64,000 bases of DNA, from the NCBI RefSeq assembly GCF_905404315.1, contig NC_066311.1, forward strand, positions 7,316,001 to 7,380,000. The letters run 5' to 3'. The DNA comes from Leptidea sinapis (taxonomy: Eukaryota; Arthropoda; Insecta; Lepidoptera; Pieridae). Under the pieces are notes generated by a model, which was not told where the DNA came from, did no database searches, and saw only the letters and a list, made by a program, of their open reading frames with translations. How positions within the stretch are numbered: the stretch's first letter is position 1; each line of letters begins with the position of its first letter. Below are positions 62,901 to 64,000 of this stretch, in pieces. A program made the translations under genes and the position numbers.

Positions 62901-63797
62901 ATTTAAACTATGTTTCAGCCTTACTATATCATCATCATGACGATCATCATTAATATCATCAGACGGAATAAGTCCACTGCTCAAATATCTCCACGACGAT
63001 CGGTCCTGCGTTGCCCTCATCCAACGTATACGATCTTGTACAGATCGTCGGTCCATCTTGGTCGCCATTGGAGGACTTTTCCTCCCCACTAGCCATCTGT
63101 CCGTTGAACTATGTGCCCGGCCCACTGCCACTTCAGTTTCACAATAATTTAGTTAATTACAACTGTAAAGAATTTATATAGCTCTATATAAAAAATCTCG
63201 TGACACAATGTTAGTTCGTCTATTCCTTCGAAATGGCTTGATCGATCTTTATGCTAAGAATCCCCAGGTGCGGCAGCACTACCACAAACGAAGACGCAGT
63301 GTTGGTTGGCCCCCCACAAGGTGGACCGACGATCTGGTCAAGATCGCCGGAATACGTTGGATGAGGGCAGCGCAGTAACGATCGTCGTGGAAATCTTTGG
63401 GGGAGGCCTTTGTCCAACAGTGGACGTCTTCCGGCTTATGATGATGATATTTGATAAGTCTGATAATCGGTTGTTATTTAGTTTATATACGCAATTTTTT
63501 TTTTAATTTTTATTTTTATGTATATTGCAATACCACCTTTGCCTATTCAGCTGTTTGCTCTATATAAGTTGTTTGGTAGCTTTTTATAATAATAGCACTC
63601 CGCTCAATTTTCCAAACCGAAATTTGAAATTATTGTTAGTGTTATAGAGTGAATTTTGTAGAGTTTAGGCAATTTGCTGAGAAAAGCGTCTGACTTCCTG
63701 AGATGCATCAACACTGACCGCTTCCACGGCGTATCGGATGAAGAGACGATGGCCAGAGAAGCAGCAAGATTGACCAGGGTTAACGAGTTCTCTGCTG
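23910..63797 (+). CDS. Giant ABCA-subfamily ABC transporter, N-terminal part (38 exons, continues past the window)
   Basis: ABCA proteins are full-length ABC transporters (TMD-NBD-TMD-NBD) that move or flip lipids, with a large extracellular domain between TM1 and TM2. The start reads MPVSNQLRLLLWKDYLMRK, the typical ABCA cytoplasmic start. A hydrophobic TM1 follows (about residues 23-45), then a lumenal segment with PSAGLLTFLQSFICNVNNEC, as in ABCA1 after TM1. Exon 36 has KIVWSFVKPLLMGKILYTP, the conserved ABCA block shortly before TM2. Between these anchors lie about 2,200 residues, far more than in ABCA1 and closer to the ABCA13 layout. All 38 exons join in phase with GT-AG borders, giving about 2,468 residues. 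TM2 and both NBDs lie outside the window. The natural substrate cannot be read from this part. Family assignment is firm; ABCA12/13-like refers to architecture only, not proven orthology. Confidence 0.9.
24050..24425 (+). mobile_element. tRNA-like short repeat, copy 2 (intron 1)
   Basis: Same element as 3,925-4,330. The tRNA-like end is better kept: 'gacccgggttcgaatccaga' contains a near-consensus B box (GGTTCGAATCC). Confidence 0.7.
24564..24654 (+). CDS. ABCA exon 2: TM1 (residues 23-53)
   Basis: Acceptor after a long T-run ending in CAG. Encodes ITLAGIFWAIGVVASICIV, a single membrane span, then RFNIDNQDFPT at the start of the extracellular domain. Donor gtaagt; the exon ends after the first base of a Cys codon. 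Confidence 0.9.
24745..25075. repeat. tRNA-like repeat arranged as a fold-back (intron 2)
   Basis: The minus strand (24,797-24,887) reads like a tRNA: 'ggttagctcagttggttaga' (D arm), stem-loop 'ccggcacggaacgccgg', and T arm 'gtgggttcgagtcccg'. The anticodon loop ACGGAAC lacks U33, and the acceptor stem has a mismatch, so I do not call a tRNA. At 24,992-25,068 the 3' half recurs on the plus strand, making inverted arms of about 75 bp. Confidence 0.7.
25111..25153. repeat. Perfect hairpin, 20-bp arms, 3-nt loop
   Basis: 'aaaaccttaaacataacact' + ggg + its exact reverse complement. It lies about 110 nt upstream of exon 3. It resembles a recent foldback or a small-RNA-like hairpin; no function can be read. 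Confidence 0.8.
25261..25390 (+). CDS. ABCA exon 3: lumenal segment after TM1 (residues 53-96)
   Basis: The split codon gives Cys. It is followed by QFAARALPSAGLLTFLQSF and ICNVNNEC, the best-conserved start of the ABCA ectodomain (ABCA1 has the same order of Cys, PSAG and ICNxNNxC). Acceptor ttttag, donor gtaagt, ends phase 2. The next intron is 5.2 kb and full of transposons. Confidence 0.92.
25500..25650. repeat. Repeat Q, partial copy (intron 3)
   Basis: 'ccattattaggacaggcaaa' and 'gttcgagcccatacagccat' are shared with 26,080-26,140 and, inverted, with 56,940-57,000. Confidence 0.65.
25950..26330. repeat. Repeat Q, fuller copy (intron 3)
   Basis: About 380 bp, including 'gtgaaattttaagatgcg', 'agttggttcctaaaattttc', 'ccattattaggacaggcaaa' and 'cttcttgcgtgcatac'. 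The reverse complement matches 56,770-57,140 block by block. Confidence 0.72.
26641..27611 (-). mobile_element. mariner-family transposon, internally deleted
   Basis: Ends are inverted repeats: 'aggtccttacatataaaatt' on the left and the reverse complement of 'aatttcatatgtaaggacct' on the right, each about 26 bp. The minus strand encodes the transposase N-terminus (MENLKYRIIYEYEFRRGTSA, HTH region with FWFQRFRFGNFDLQNKPRGR) up to KLERWVPHELTE, then jumps near 27,040 to the C-terminal part (PPYSPDLAPTDYHFFRNLD). At 971 bp it is about a quarter shorter than usual for mariners, so the catalytic core is lost. Confidence 0.88.
27745..28035. repeat. Dispersed repeat P, copy 2 (intron 3)
   Basis: 'ctgcatatgaagtcctggta', 'gctaggatgacacata' and 'ccggtaccatatttatgttc' match 9,484-9,800 in the same order. 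It ends in a T-rich run before 'cagaagttttcacttcaaaa'. Confidence 0.7.
28096..28877. mobile_element. Possible non-autonomous element with inverted ends (intron 3)
   Basis: The left end 'gcctaccatgaactcttatt' and the right end (reverse complement) 'gcctaccatcaacttttaat' match imperfectly over about 30 bp, followed on both sides by 'gcgattc'. No transposase is seen. A perfect 18-bp palindrome (agtttaggtacctaaact) lies at 28,812-28,829. Confidence 0.5.
29380..29800 (-). mobile_element. Non-LTR 3' end, copy 1 (intron 3), with tRNA-like piece
   Basis: Minus strand reads GHSKIYNHIPNEIKNKEKPS then LFKRDLKYFLVSKCF. The 3' UTR matches 59,180-59,520 ('atgggtagacaatatgtgaa'). The reversed tRNA-like T arm ('gatgcggtactcgaacccgc') sits at 29,745-29,790. 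Confidence 0.7.
29581..29623. repeat. Near-perfect 43-nt palindrome, 21-bp arms
   Basis: 'ttagtttcaaaatgcttcta' and its complement meet around a single C. The sister element at 59.4 kb has only one arm. Confidence 0.8.
30195..30580 (-). mobile_element. Non-LTR 3' UTR, copy 1 (intron 3)
   Basis: 'aaaggcatttattttctcaa' to 'gcctgaacagtggctgggac' matches 37,690-38,060 almost throughout. It includes 'cgcttcggaaacaaatgg'-type sequence. It ends just upstream of exon 4. Confidence 0.72.
30624..30766 (+). CDS. ABCA exon 4 (residues 96-144)
   Basis: Begins with the G that completes a Lys codon, then LTEIQRQMSPLVNN and SIPDALKLISTLSAV, ending at FLDLA. The order matches the ABCA1 ectodomain after the NNxC motif. 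Acceptor taccag, donor gtgagt. Phase 2 in, 1 out. Confidence 0.87.
30895..31120. mobile_element. Possible MITE with purine-rich inverted ends (intron 4)
   Basis: Left 'aagcggagaggagaggagac' and right (reverse complement) 'aagtggagagaagaggagat' are inverted repeats. I see no clear target duplication. Confidence 0.45.
31477..31604 (+). CDS. ABCA exon 5 (residues 144-186)
   Basis: Encodes NGIHVKDMLRSRNKVQRYL then LALPDDVVNDIIEARI, resembling the 'LSLP..V' segment of ABCA1 before its first ectodomain Cys pair. Acceptor ttacag, donor gtaagt. Phase 1 in, 0 out. Confidence 0.87.
31946..32125 (+). CDS. ABCA exon 6: first Cys-pair module (residues 187-246)
   Basis: A 180-nt exon with phase 0 at both ends. 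It has a Cys pair spaced 24 residues ending in SKLCKLTKSEIQKIMGDLV. The 'LCxLxxxxxxxxxxxL' shape matches the ABCA1 LCGLPREKL segment. It is the prototype of the 0-0 exon that recurs downstream. Confidence 0.87.
32613..32918 (-). mobile_element. RTE-like reverse transcriptase tail (intron 6)
   Basis: Minus strand: MIDVFEMWCWRRMIKIPW, RTNASIMNQLRIKTCLST, RKRILSYFGHTMSRSDESL. The 'DAFEMWCWRRMLRIPW..RTN..IL..L' block is typical of RTE-type elements. The frame is open for about 100 codons, so the copy is rather young. Confidence 0.8.
33411..33577 (+). CDS. ABCA exon 7 (residues 247-302)
   Basis: Encodes AGNMYTRLSGDNRLAQLGKM and an acidic tail. I used the acceptor ttttag at 33,410; the nearby GCAG at 33,414 would break the frame. 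Donor gtatgt. Phase 0 in, 2 out. Confidence 0.82.
33754..34008 (+). CDS. ABCA exon 8 (residues 302-387)
   Basis: Encodes MFDKLLSLFKPVYGDTQSF then a charged, helix-prone stretch rich in Lys and Glu. Acceptor ttcag, donor gtaagt. Phase 2 in, 2 out, so it is an extra exon compared with other modules. Confidence 0.85.
34165..34300 (-). mobile_element. S-element fragment (intron 8)
   Basis: 'tgcccattacaatgcagtgc' with flanks of the S repeat, broken. Exon 9 starts about 60 nt downstream. Confidence 0.55.
34361..34613 (+). CDS. ABCA exon 9 (residues 387-471)
   Basis: Encodes VMSGLRNFALKFVTKQQKH and IEIADQLININMKIEQVV, ending in GLEGLADPERAQ. Donor gttagt is weaker than the others but keeps phase 0 into exon 10. 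Acceptor ctttcag. Confidence 0.83.
34720..35015 (-). repeat. tRNA-like satellite-type unit (intron 9)
   Basis: A reversed tRNA-like arm set ('gtactcgaacccgcaatctc', 'caactgagccaatcgttcga') is followed by 'ggttgtggcttcatctacag' and 'gataaccctcacttctggca'. The same blocks in the same relation occur at 24.75 and 53.05 kb. Confidence 0.7.
35297..35479 (+). CDS. ABCA exon 10: Cys-pair module (residues 472-532)
   Basis: A 183-nt 0-0 exon with CDLDKVTKFF and QTQLCSDAWKQYVHDMI; the two Cys are 23 residues apart. Same layout as exon 6. Donor gtatgt. Confidence 0.86.
35480..36312. other. Intron 10: nothing recognised
   Basis: 833 nt of AT-rich DNA without a repeat I can name. Confidence 0.4.
36313..36545 (+). 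CDS. ABCA exon 11 (residues 533-610)
   Basis: Encodes INSMASLFIMDTLGRDIMD and NMNILKNFTQLLATLDKI. Opens a new module: phase 0 in, 2 out, like exons 14, 18, 22, 25, 27 and 30. Donor gtaagt. Confidence 0.86.
36690..36747. repeat. Long hairpin, arms of 27 and 26 nt (intron 11)
   Basis: 'gccagagatatattaaatga' continues to 36,716, and the complement runs 36,722-36,747 with one missing base. The loop is 5 nt. Confidence 0.8.
37018..37231 (+). CDS. ABCA exon 12 (residues 610-681)
   Basis: Encodes LTVHGSLAKEVVKQNVLLQL and the end ALDERK. Acceptor tttccag, donor gtatta. Phase 2 in, 0 out. An RTE remnant begins about 25 nt after the donor. Confidence 0.85.
37256..37640 (+). mobile_element. RTE C-terminal remnant (intron 12)
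   Basis: LTRKLIVAQRAMERAMLGVS, LRHRIRNEEIRRRTKVTDTA, KLKWQLAGHIGRRTDGRCDS, RWTDDLVQIAGVG, then MRAAQDRSSWRSLREAFVQQ. Two stops interrupt the frame. It is the most complete copy of this tail here. Confidence 0.85.
37690..38250 (-). mobile_element. Non-LTR 3' end, copy 2 (intron 12)
   Basis: Same 3' UTR as 30,195-30,580. Upstream on the minus strand it keeps VPATVQALSINKFECFIKKY. Confidence 0.72.
38298..38605 (+). mobile_element. Short interspersed element S, sense (intron 12)
   Basis: Near full copy from 'acaggatgccggctagatca' to 'gtcccatattttctttaaaa'. It ends about 40 nt before exon 13. Confidence 0.8.
38649..38825 (+). CDS. ABCA exon 13: Cys-pair module (residues 682-740)
   Basis: A 177-nt 0-0 exon. 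It has three Cys: TYKCLSTSPQDIFCRG, then LWTLCNVSNAIEDGL. The second and third are 25 residues apart. Donor gtaatg. Confidence 0.86.
39545..40430 (-). mobile_element. Non-LTR reverse-transcriptase thumb and 3' end (intron 13)
   Basis: On the minus strand, starting beside exon 14: ETTKFLGLNIDSKLNWKAHA, IELSKKISKSRTHFMSFQKS, then further on RTSQIHNITLRSKDRLRLHG, RIFNKIPTTITELKLTCF. The end at 39,545-39,575 has 'gataagataagataagat'. The element is antisense to the host gene. Confidence 0.82.
40461..40690 (+). CDS. ABCA exon 14 (residues 741-817)
   Basis: Encodes INAVRNLSNTMGEGVNWTKL to FSHSLKRILYLG. Phase 0 in, 2 out. The acceptor ttttttccag lies next to an antisense reverse-transcriptase remnant. 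Donor gtaagt. Confidence 0.86.
40725..41065 (-). mobile_element. S element inserted in an RTE scrap (intron 14)
   Basis: 40,725-40,775 is the RTE end ('agctggaagacgtccactgc'). The S element (antisense) begins directly after 'cccccaaagatc' with 'ttttttttatgacaataatg' and runs to the 'agccggcatcttgtgcaaag' end. Confidence 0.78.
42020..42160 (-). mobile_element. Jockey-like fragment (intron 14)
   Basis: About 130 bp ('atgtactcaataactataat' to 'gttgcatcacttt') matches 22,625-22,735, the part just 3' of the DD motif there. Confidence 0.6.
42432..42577 (+). CDS. ABCA exon 15 (residues 817-866)
   Basis: Encodes LKVSLRVLDIMDYEVFDMK and GPMDAVHDLIIFVN. Acceptor ttttag, donor gtaatc. Phase 2 in, 1 out. 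Confidence 0.84.
42735..42990 (+). mobile_element. RTE C-terminal remnant (intron 15)
   Basis: Pieces of the 'LNWQ.AGHI.RRTDGRWG..VLEW' tail and 'RWTDDLVKIARIRWMRAAQD' in shifting frames, ending 'cagtggacgtcttccgtctg'. Confidence 0.8.
43095..43475 (+). mobile_element. Retroelement 3' region (intron 15)
   Basis: Opens 'actagctgagccaacagact' and closes with 'tgtagtttttgagtttatcg', 'cgaacagacaaacgcggcgg'. This arrangement is common in insect RTE-like 3' ends. It recurs in part at 13,519. Confidence 0.6.
43652..43782 (+). CDS. ABCA exon 16 (residues 866-909)
   Basis: Encodes DVLKNDLQETELPTKTASAL and MPELLLETSRIIVDDALE. Phase 1 in, 0 out; exactly 131 nt, the same length as exons 20 and 32, which sit at the same place in their modules. 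Confidence 0.86.
44155..44400 (+). repeat. Repeat tail (intron 16)
   Basis: 'atccattcagtagttttttc' and 'gaagtaacaaacatacacac' resemble the end of the family at 62.4 kb. About 115 nt lie between it and exon 17. Confidence 0.5.
44517..44705 (+). CDS. ABCA exon 17: Cys-pair module (residues 910-972)
   Basis: A 189-nt 0-0 exon, the same length as exon 21. It encodes WPCYKSLTDILQFG and LELLLCFDEPLQEEW; the Cys are 25 residues apart. Acceptor accag, donor gtatgt. Confidence 0.86.
45030..45150 (+). mobile_element. Non-LTR 3' end, family F (intron 17)
   Basis: 'gtggccgtttttctaaagtc' to 'caatatattcgaatttg' matches the family-F 3' UTR with many changes. Confidence 0.6.
45888..46099 (+). CDS. ABCA exon 18 (residues 973-1043)
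   Basis: Encodes KTAKWNSTSYEPHVILKFSS and EAWNKFVDAFNVDNKEILI. Phase 0 in, 2 out; 212 nt, the same as exon 30. Donor gtacgt. The following 360-nt intron is almost all one short interspersed repeat. Confidence 0.86.
46125..46430 (-). mobile_element. Short interspersed element S filling intron 18
   Basis: Runs from 'ttttttatgacaataaggaa' to 'agacggcatcctgtgcaatg'. About 25 nt separate it from the exon 18 donor and 30 nt from the exon 19 acceptor. Confidence 0.82.
46460..46686 (+). CDS. ABCA exon 19 (residues 1043-1119)
   Basis: Encodes KFLMKVDKVINSVNISVPH, then a Cys-rich bit LNCSDVEVDEACRWSGRAA. Acceptor tttccag, donor gtaaga. Phase 2 in, 1 out. Confidence 0.86.
46687..47727. other. Intron 19: mostly unrecognised
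   Basis: 'cagcgaagcgggcgggaacg' near 46,858 is a retroelement end. The 'atgaacaccgccaa'-type frames are not coding. An open frame at 47,258-47,491 has no family resemblance. Confidence 0.4.
47728..47858 (+). CDS. ABCA exon 20 (residues 1119-1162)
   Basis: Encodes DENTTMLQIAGFTKDTALYM and PDFIAVLVNSYWDLDFMTQ. 131 nt, phase 1 in, 0 out. Acceptor ttatag, donor gtaatg. Confidence 0.86.
48207..48395 (+). CDS. ABCA exon 21: Cys-pair module (residues 1163-1225)
   Basis: A 189-nt 0-0 exon encoding FWDCEAVVMALKPAPG and RRIYPLVCPTFFYWIG; the Cys are 27 residues apart. Acceptor tttcag, donor gtaagt. Confidence 0.86.
48583..48945 (+). mobile_element. Non-LTR family F: reverse-transcriptase tail and 3' UTR (intron 21)
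   Basis: Encodes LLQQDPRKCSKQKYYEIQKN, CLKRLCGKGYFNINDFLNDT, DWTLSDRPQAIK, then 3' UTR with 'cccgctgggtttattgcgcc'. The frame is open, but it is a retroelement tail, not an exon: it lacks matching splice sites and resembles the other F copies. Confidence 0.75.
49175..49902 (+). CDS. ABCA exon 22: large 728-nt exon with an internal Cys pair (residues 1226-1468)
   Basis: By far the largest exon here: 242 codons, phase 0 in, 2 out. It starts QYLYFTLNVTDFTSKYNEAY and is Asn- and Lys-rich. An inner Cys pair (GLEVMCDSVV and MKSIICSKQYKILYN) is 23 residues apart, as in the 0-0 exons. The size and outer phases fit a complete module whose inner introns were lost, plus the opening exon of the next one. 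Confidence 0.88.
50095..50344 (+). CDS. ABCA exon 23 (residues 1468-1551)
   Basis: Encodes RAPLVESLKTSISYAYDLSI and ELRSLYSGYYSKQFLNSVES. Acceptor tttttccag, donor gtaagt. Phase 2 in, 0 out. Confidence 0.86.
51030..51292 (+). mobile_element. 5'-truncated Z element (intron 23)
   Basis: Reads LRYHPHYLVLWGCSTVRFSR then SFLPRTTKLWNELPCAYIFL and RQRSCGSSGVARECGRR. The tail 'tcctcctattccataagaaa' ends it. About 40 nt are missing after 'cttgtgcg' compared with the 3.05-kb copy. Confidence 0.82.
51645..51710 (-). mobile_element. RTE end fragment (intron 23)
   Basis: 'catcatcattccagccggaa' and 'aaatgcctcccccaaagatt'. About 80 nt upstream of exon 24. Confidence 0.6.
51793..51975 (+). CDS. ABCA exon 24: Cys-pair module (residues 1552-1612)
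   Basis: A 183-nt 0-0 exon. Encodes NNSEILCQTNVSLSDYL and RLQRQLCSHNTTELF; the Cys are 24 residues apart. Three N-x-S/T sequons (NNS, NVS, NTT) fit an extracellular, glycosylated position. Donor gtaact. Confidence 0.86.
52085..52300 (+). mobile_element. S element, 5'-truncated (intron 24)
   Basis: 'tctgaagggcgccgtagctt' to 'tcgtccctaattatcataaa'. Confidence 0.75.
52545..52804 (+). CDS. ABCA exon 25 (residues 1613-1699)
   Basis: Encodes EYETSLKLKPDIDYPDLYLD and KALLIGLLSKETLTKISFG. Acceptor ttctcag, donor gtgagt. Phase 0 in, 2 out. Confidence 0.86.
53040..53410 (+). repeat. tRNA-like repeat between two copies of its body (intron 25)
   Basis: The block 'attaatcctagaagtgagg' to 'aacaaattgtttaga' occurs at about 53,060-53,115 and again at 53,352-53,408. 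Between them sits the tRNA-like unit ('ggttagctcagttggcagag', 'actgaaagccag', 'ggtttgagtcccacac'). The copies are direct, about 293 nt apart, so this is a 1.2-unit tandem array. Confidence 0.75.
53960..54128 (+). CDS. ABCA exon 26: Cys-pair module (residues 1699-1755)
   Basis: Encodes TYCTYCPEITSWLKQLNLQL and YDNLLCHLDSMILEDI. The second and third Cys are 24 residues apart. Unlike other modules, the pair sits in a 2-0 exon. Donor gtaagt. Confidence 0.85.
54357..54523 (+). CDS. ABCA exon 27 (residues 1756-1811)
   Basis: Encodes IISTRNYTKYELNKSLNEFL and ITDCLAHNISRNAMGNAT. Acceptor attgcag, donor gtaagt. Phase 0 in, 2 out. Confidence 0.86.
54524..55050. other. Intron 27: little recognised
   Basis: 54,815-54,870 recalls the family-F 3' UTR. 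Otherwise AT-rich. The position of the 3' border is uncertain (see exon 28). Confidence 0.4.
55051..55339 (+). CDS. ABCA exon 28 (start uncertain; residues about 1811-1907)
   Basis: The body is a clear open frame: ILVEIFNEISGFRFAKVLS, PHLQEINGITEVKYF, VPLVDCLKDSKQFLDDI. Donor gtaagt. The frame is open upstream to about 54,974 and then meets a stop. The start must leave one base to complete the codon from exon 27. The best acceptor is acttag at 55,050; acaaag at 55,043 and gatgaag at 54,975 also fit the phase but look weaker. Confidence 0.65.
55340..55925. other. Intron 28: nothing recognised
   Basis: 586 nt of AT-rich DNA. Confidence 0.4.
55926..56063 (+). CDS. ABCA exon 29 (residues 1908-1953)
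   Basis: A 138-nt 0-0 exon encoding INDSVNDIEVVKLKSNDWQ and VICSNYNCSEILTAI, with a close Cys pair. It sits where other modules have the long-spaced Cys pair, so it may be a shortened version. Donor gtgagc. Confidence 0.84.
56120..56425 (-). mobile_element. RTE C-terminal remnant (intron 29)
   Basis: 'atcatcatcaaccggaagac' through 'catcttccggtacgtggtcg' to 'tctcatttctgattcgata'. On the minus strand it gives the usual 'NEKIRR..VTD', 'KTEVA', 'EWRPRTG' pieces in several frames. Confidence 0.8.
56489..56700 (+). CDS. ABCA exon 30 (residues 1954-2024)
   Basis: 212 nt, phase 0 in, 2 out. Encodes IPVLQHEEFWRFNFITNILR and VINVAMQLLMDDFLNGITY. The acceptor aaaatag has a poor pyrimidine tract, but the frame and phases fit. 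Donor gtactt. Confidence 0.8.
56770..57140. repeat. Repeat Q, inverted copy (intron 30)
   Basis: 'ttgcctgtcctaataatgga', 'aaaattttaggaaccaactt' and 'acgcgcctaaagaagtataa' are the reverse complement of blocks at 25,950-26,330. This copy looks complete at both ends. Confidence 0.72.
57788..57921 (+). CDS. ABCA exon 31 (residues 2024-2069)
   Basis: Encodes SINRILSEVKPFLHDTVLD and GLRVIHQLKNDIIENDVK. Acceptor tttccag, donor gtaaga. Phase 2 in, 1 out. A competing in-phase acceptor lies 520 nt upstream (57,267) but soon hits a stop. Confidence 0.84.
58126..58256 (+). CDS. ABCA exon 32 (residues 2069-2112)
   Basis: 131 nt, phase 1 in, 0 out, like exons 16 and 20. Encodes IKIADVFVNPEKIKLSMINK and ELQEGYINLKP. 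Acceptor ttcag, donor gtaagt. Confidence 0.86.
58333..58615 (+). mobile_element. Short interspersed element S, sense (intron 32)
   Basis: 'acaggatgctggctagatta' to 'cccttattttcataaaaaaa'. It lacks about 20 nt inside compared with other copies. Confidence 0.8.
58640..58800 (-). mobile_element. RTE-like end fragment (intron 32)
   Basis: 'catcgctgctttggtctacc' and 'cccattttgggtataagcct' match a frequent RTE-like tail as I know it; there is no second copy in the window. Confidence 0.45.
58906..59124 (+). CDS. ABCA exon 33: Cys-pair module (residues 2113-2185)
   Basis: A 219-nt 0-0 exon. Encodes ISDFVCKIENISQVF and VADQFCGMTDEHAKQIIPIL; the Cys are 30 residues apart. The second half aligns by eye with the SKLCKLTKSEIQKIMGDL part of exon 6. 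Acceptor tttttag, donor gtgatt. Confidence 0.85.
59180..59520 (-). mobile_element. Non-LTR 3' end, copy 2 (intron 33)
   Basis: Aligned with 29,380-29,730 ('aaatgggtagacaacatgtg', 'agagaaggcttccctttatt'). It lacks the palindrome found in copy 1. Confidence 0.7.
59584..59788 (+). CDS. ABCA exon 34 (residues 2186-2254)
   Basis: Encodes VKELLLTKLYKASNLTQEEG and PLFQRLKSGFSIGGLMS. Acceptor acag, donor gtaagt. Phase 0 in, 1 out. Confidence 0.85.
59789..60480. other. Start of intron 34: nothing recognised
   Basis: AT-rich. No coding or repeat family that I can name. Confidence 0.4.
60485..60905 (-). mobile_element. Non-LTR family F tail and 3' UTR (intron 34)
   Basis: 'acttattgaacgtcaaaaac' and 'cctgagaagaacgggcgcaa' open the antisense copy. 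It goes on to remnants of the RT tail (MYMLLQYEIRC-type frame, broken). Same segment as 17,520-17,950. Confidence 0.72.
61041..61181 (+). CDS. ABCA exon 35 (residues 2254-2301)
   Basis: Encodes SPDVLSEVGKMICGKPF and FYKTVVSSINLSSQPDKEQ. The KMICGKP motif resembles the 'ICGxP' segment that precedes the pre-TM2 block in ABCA proteins. Acceptor atttcag, donor gtaatt. Phase 1 in, 1 out. Confidence 0.82.
61465..61640 (-). mobile_element. RTE C-terminal remnant beside exon 36 (intron 35)
   Basis: 'cataatcatcatttcagccg' to 'tccggtacgtggtcgccatt'. It stops about 50 nt before the exon 36 acceptor. Confidence 0.8.
61685..61824 (+). CDS. ABCA exon 36: conserved pre-TM2 block (residues 2301-2347)
   Basis: Encodes TDFCRSVYTEIVKMDG then KIVWSFVKPLLMGKILYTP and PRVPAVQMIIDK. 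This is the most recognisable ABCA ectodomain signature (a KPLLxGKILYTP block in ABCA1, ABCA4 and ABCA12). It shows the N-terminal exons belong to a genuine ABCA gene. An RTE fragment ends about 50 nt upstream. Confidence 0.92.
62180..62475 (+). mobile_element. Retroelement 3' region (intron 36)
   Basis: 'ccagttccggttcccgtttt', then 'ctttcatcaaaatcagttca' and 'aaagcgtaacaaacaaac', a common insect retroelement tail. It ends about 30 nt before exon 37. Confidence 0.6.
62505..62732 (+). CDS. ABCA exon 37 (residues 2348-2423)
   Basis: Encodes ANSTFKPMVKLFNLVHSFAP and LRALTELLSSDQYQEIRKAL. Acceptor gttttag, donor gtaagt. Phase 0 at both ends, 228 nt. Confidence 0.87.
62930..63160 (-). mobile_element. 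RTE C-terminal remnant A of an inverted pair (intron 37)
   Basis: 'cagacggaataagtccactg', 'cgacgatcggtcctgcgttg' and 'cttcagtttcacaataat' on the plus strand. The sense is minus. Confidence 0.8.
63262..63450 (+). mobile_element. RTE C-terminal remnant B of an inverted pair (intron 37)
   Basis: 'cccccacaaggtggaccgac', 'gatctggtcaagatcgccgg' and 'tgtccaacagtggacgtctt'. It is the reverse complement of parts of remnant A, about 100 nt away. Confidence 0.8.
63662..63797 (+). CDS. ABCA exon 38 (residues 2424-2469; last exon in the window)
   Basis: Encodes SLGNLLRKASDFLRCINTD then RFHGVSDEETMAREAARL, resembling the 'RFxGxxxEdel' segment close before TM2 in ABCA1. I used the acceptor ttttgtag at 63,661; gtttag at 63,668 would break the phase. 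Donor gtaata leaves phase 1 for an exon outside the window. Confidence 0.83.
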
Positions 63798-64000
63798 GTA
63801 ATATTTATTATTAATTAGTTTACGACAGGCTTAGGAATGTATAGATTGTTTGATTTTCCTAACTTTGCACAAAGAACATTCCCAAATTTCCCCTATGCTC
63901 AGGTTAAAAATATTATTGTAAAAATGTGGTTAATATACTTTTCAAATACTTAGAGCTGACGATACTTATGTGGAGAACTTGTCGAGAAATCATCAAAAAT
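63798..64000 (+). other. Start of intron 38
   Basis: No further ABCA exon is seen before the window ends. Confidence 0.6.

Noticed and set aside
1..64000. CRISPR array, operons or bacterial genes
   Set aside because: The sequence is clearly animal, with spliced exons and retroelements; no regular spaced short repeats were seen.

Overview
The window looks like a lepidopteran (moth or butterfly) genome: AT-rich, small exons in long introns, and dense remains of retrotransposon families I associate with Lepidoptera. These include RTE-type reverse transcriptase ends, 5'-truncated CR1/Jockey-type elements, poly(A)-tailed short repeats, deleted Tc1/mariner elements and tRNA-derived repeats. The species cannot be named from this sequence alone.

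Positions 1-23,880 hold no host protein gene I can support. This part is a TE graveyard: reverse-transcriptase fragments near 1.0, 5.5-7.3, 8.1-8.8, 15.0-15.7 and 22.7-23.4 kb, a decayed Tc1/mariner transposase at 11.3-11.9 kb, a clean 138-bp MITE at 10.55 kb, and many 3' ends of non-LTR elements.

From 23,910 to the right edge lies one host gene on the plus strand: the 5' part of a very large ABCA-subfamily ABC transporter. I could join 38 coding exons (23,910-63,797) with compatible splice phases at every junction; one exon start (exon 28) is uncertain. They encode about 2,468 residues: the ABCA N-terminus, TM1, the Cys-containing segment after TM1, and a giant first extracellular domain ending with a segment that matches the region just before TM2 in ABCA1/ABCA12-type proteins. 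TM2, the nucleotide-binding domains and the second half lie beyond the window.

The main finding is the build of this ectodomain. It looks like a serial expansion of one ABCA ectodomain module. At least nine copies carry a Cys pair spaced 23-30 residues, usually on a 0-0 phase exon of about 180-220 nt, preceded by exons with recurring phases (0-2, 2-1, 1-0 or 0-2, 2-0). One 728-nt exon looks like a module whose introns were lost.

The introns are filled with the same TE families as the upstream region. Several fragments sit within about 20-60 nt of splice sites, and one 360-nt intron (intron 18) is almost wholly a single short repeat. Two tRNA-like repeat loci and several near-perfect hairpins are also described.
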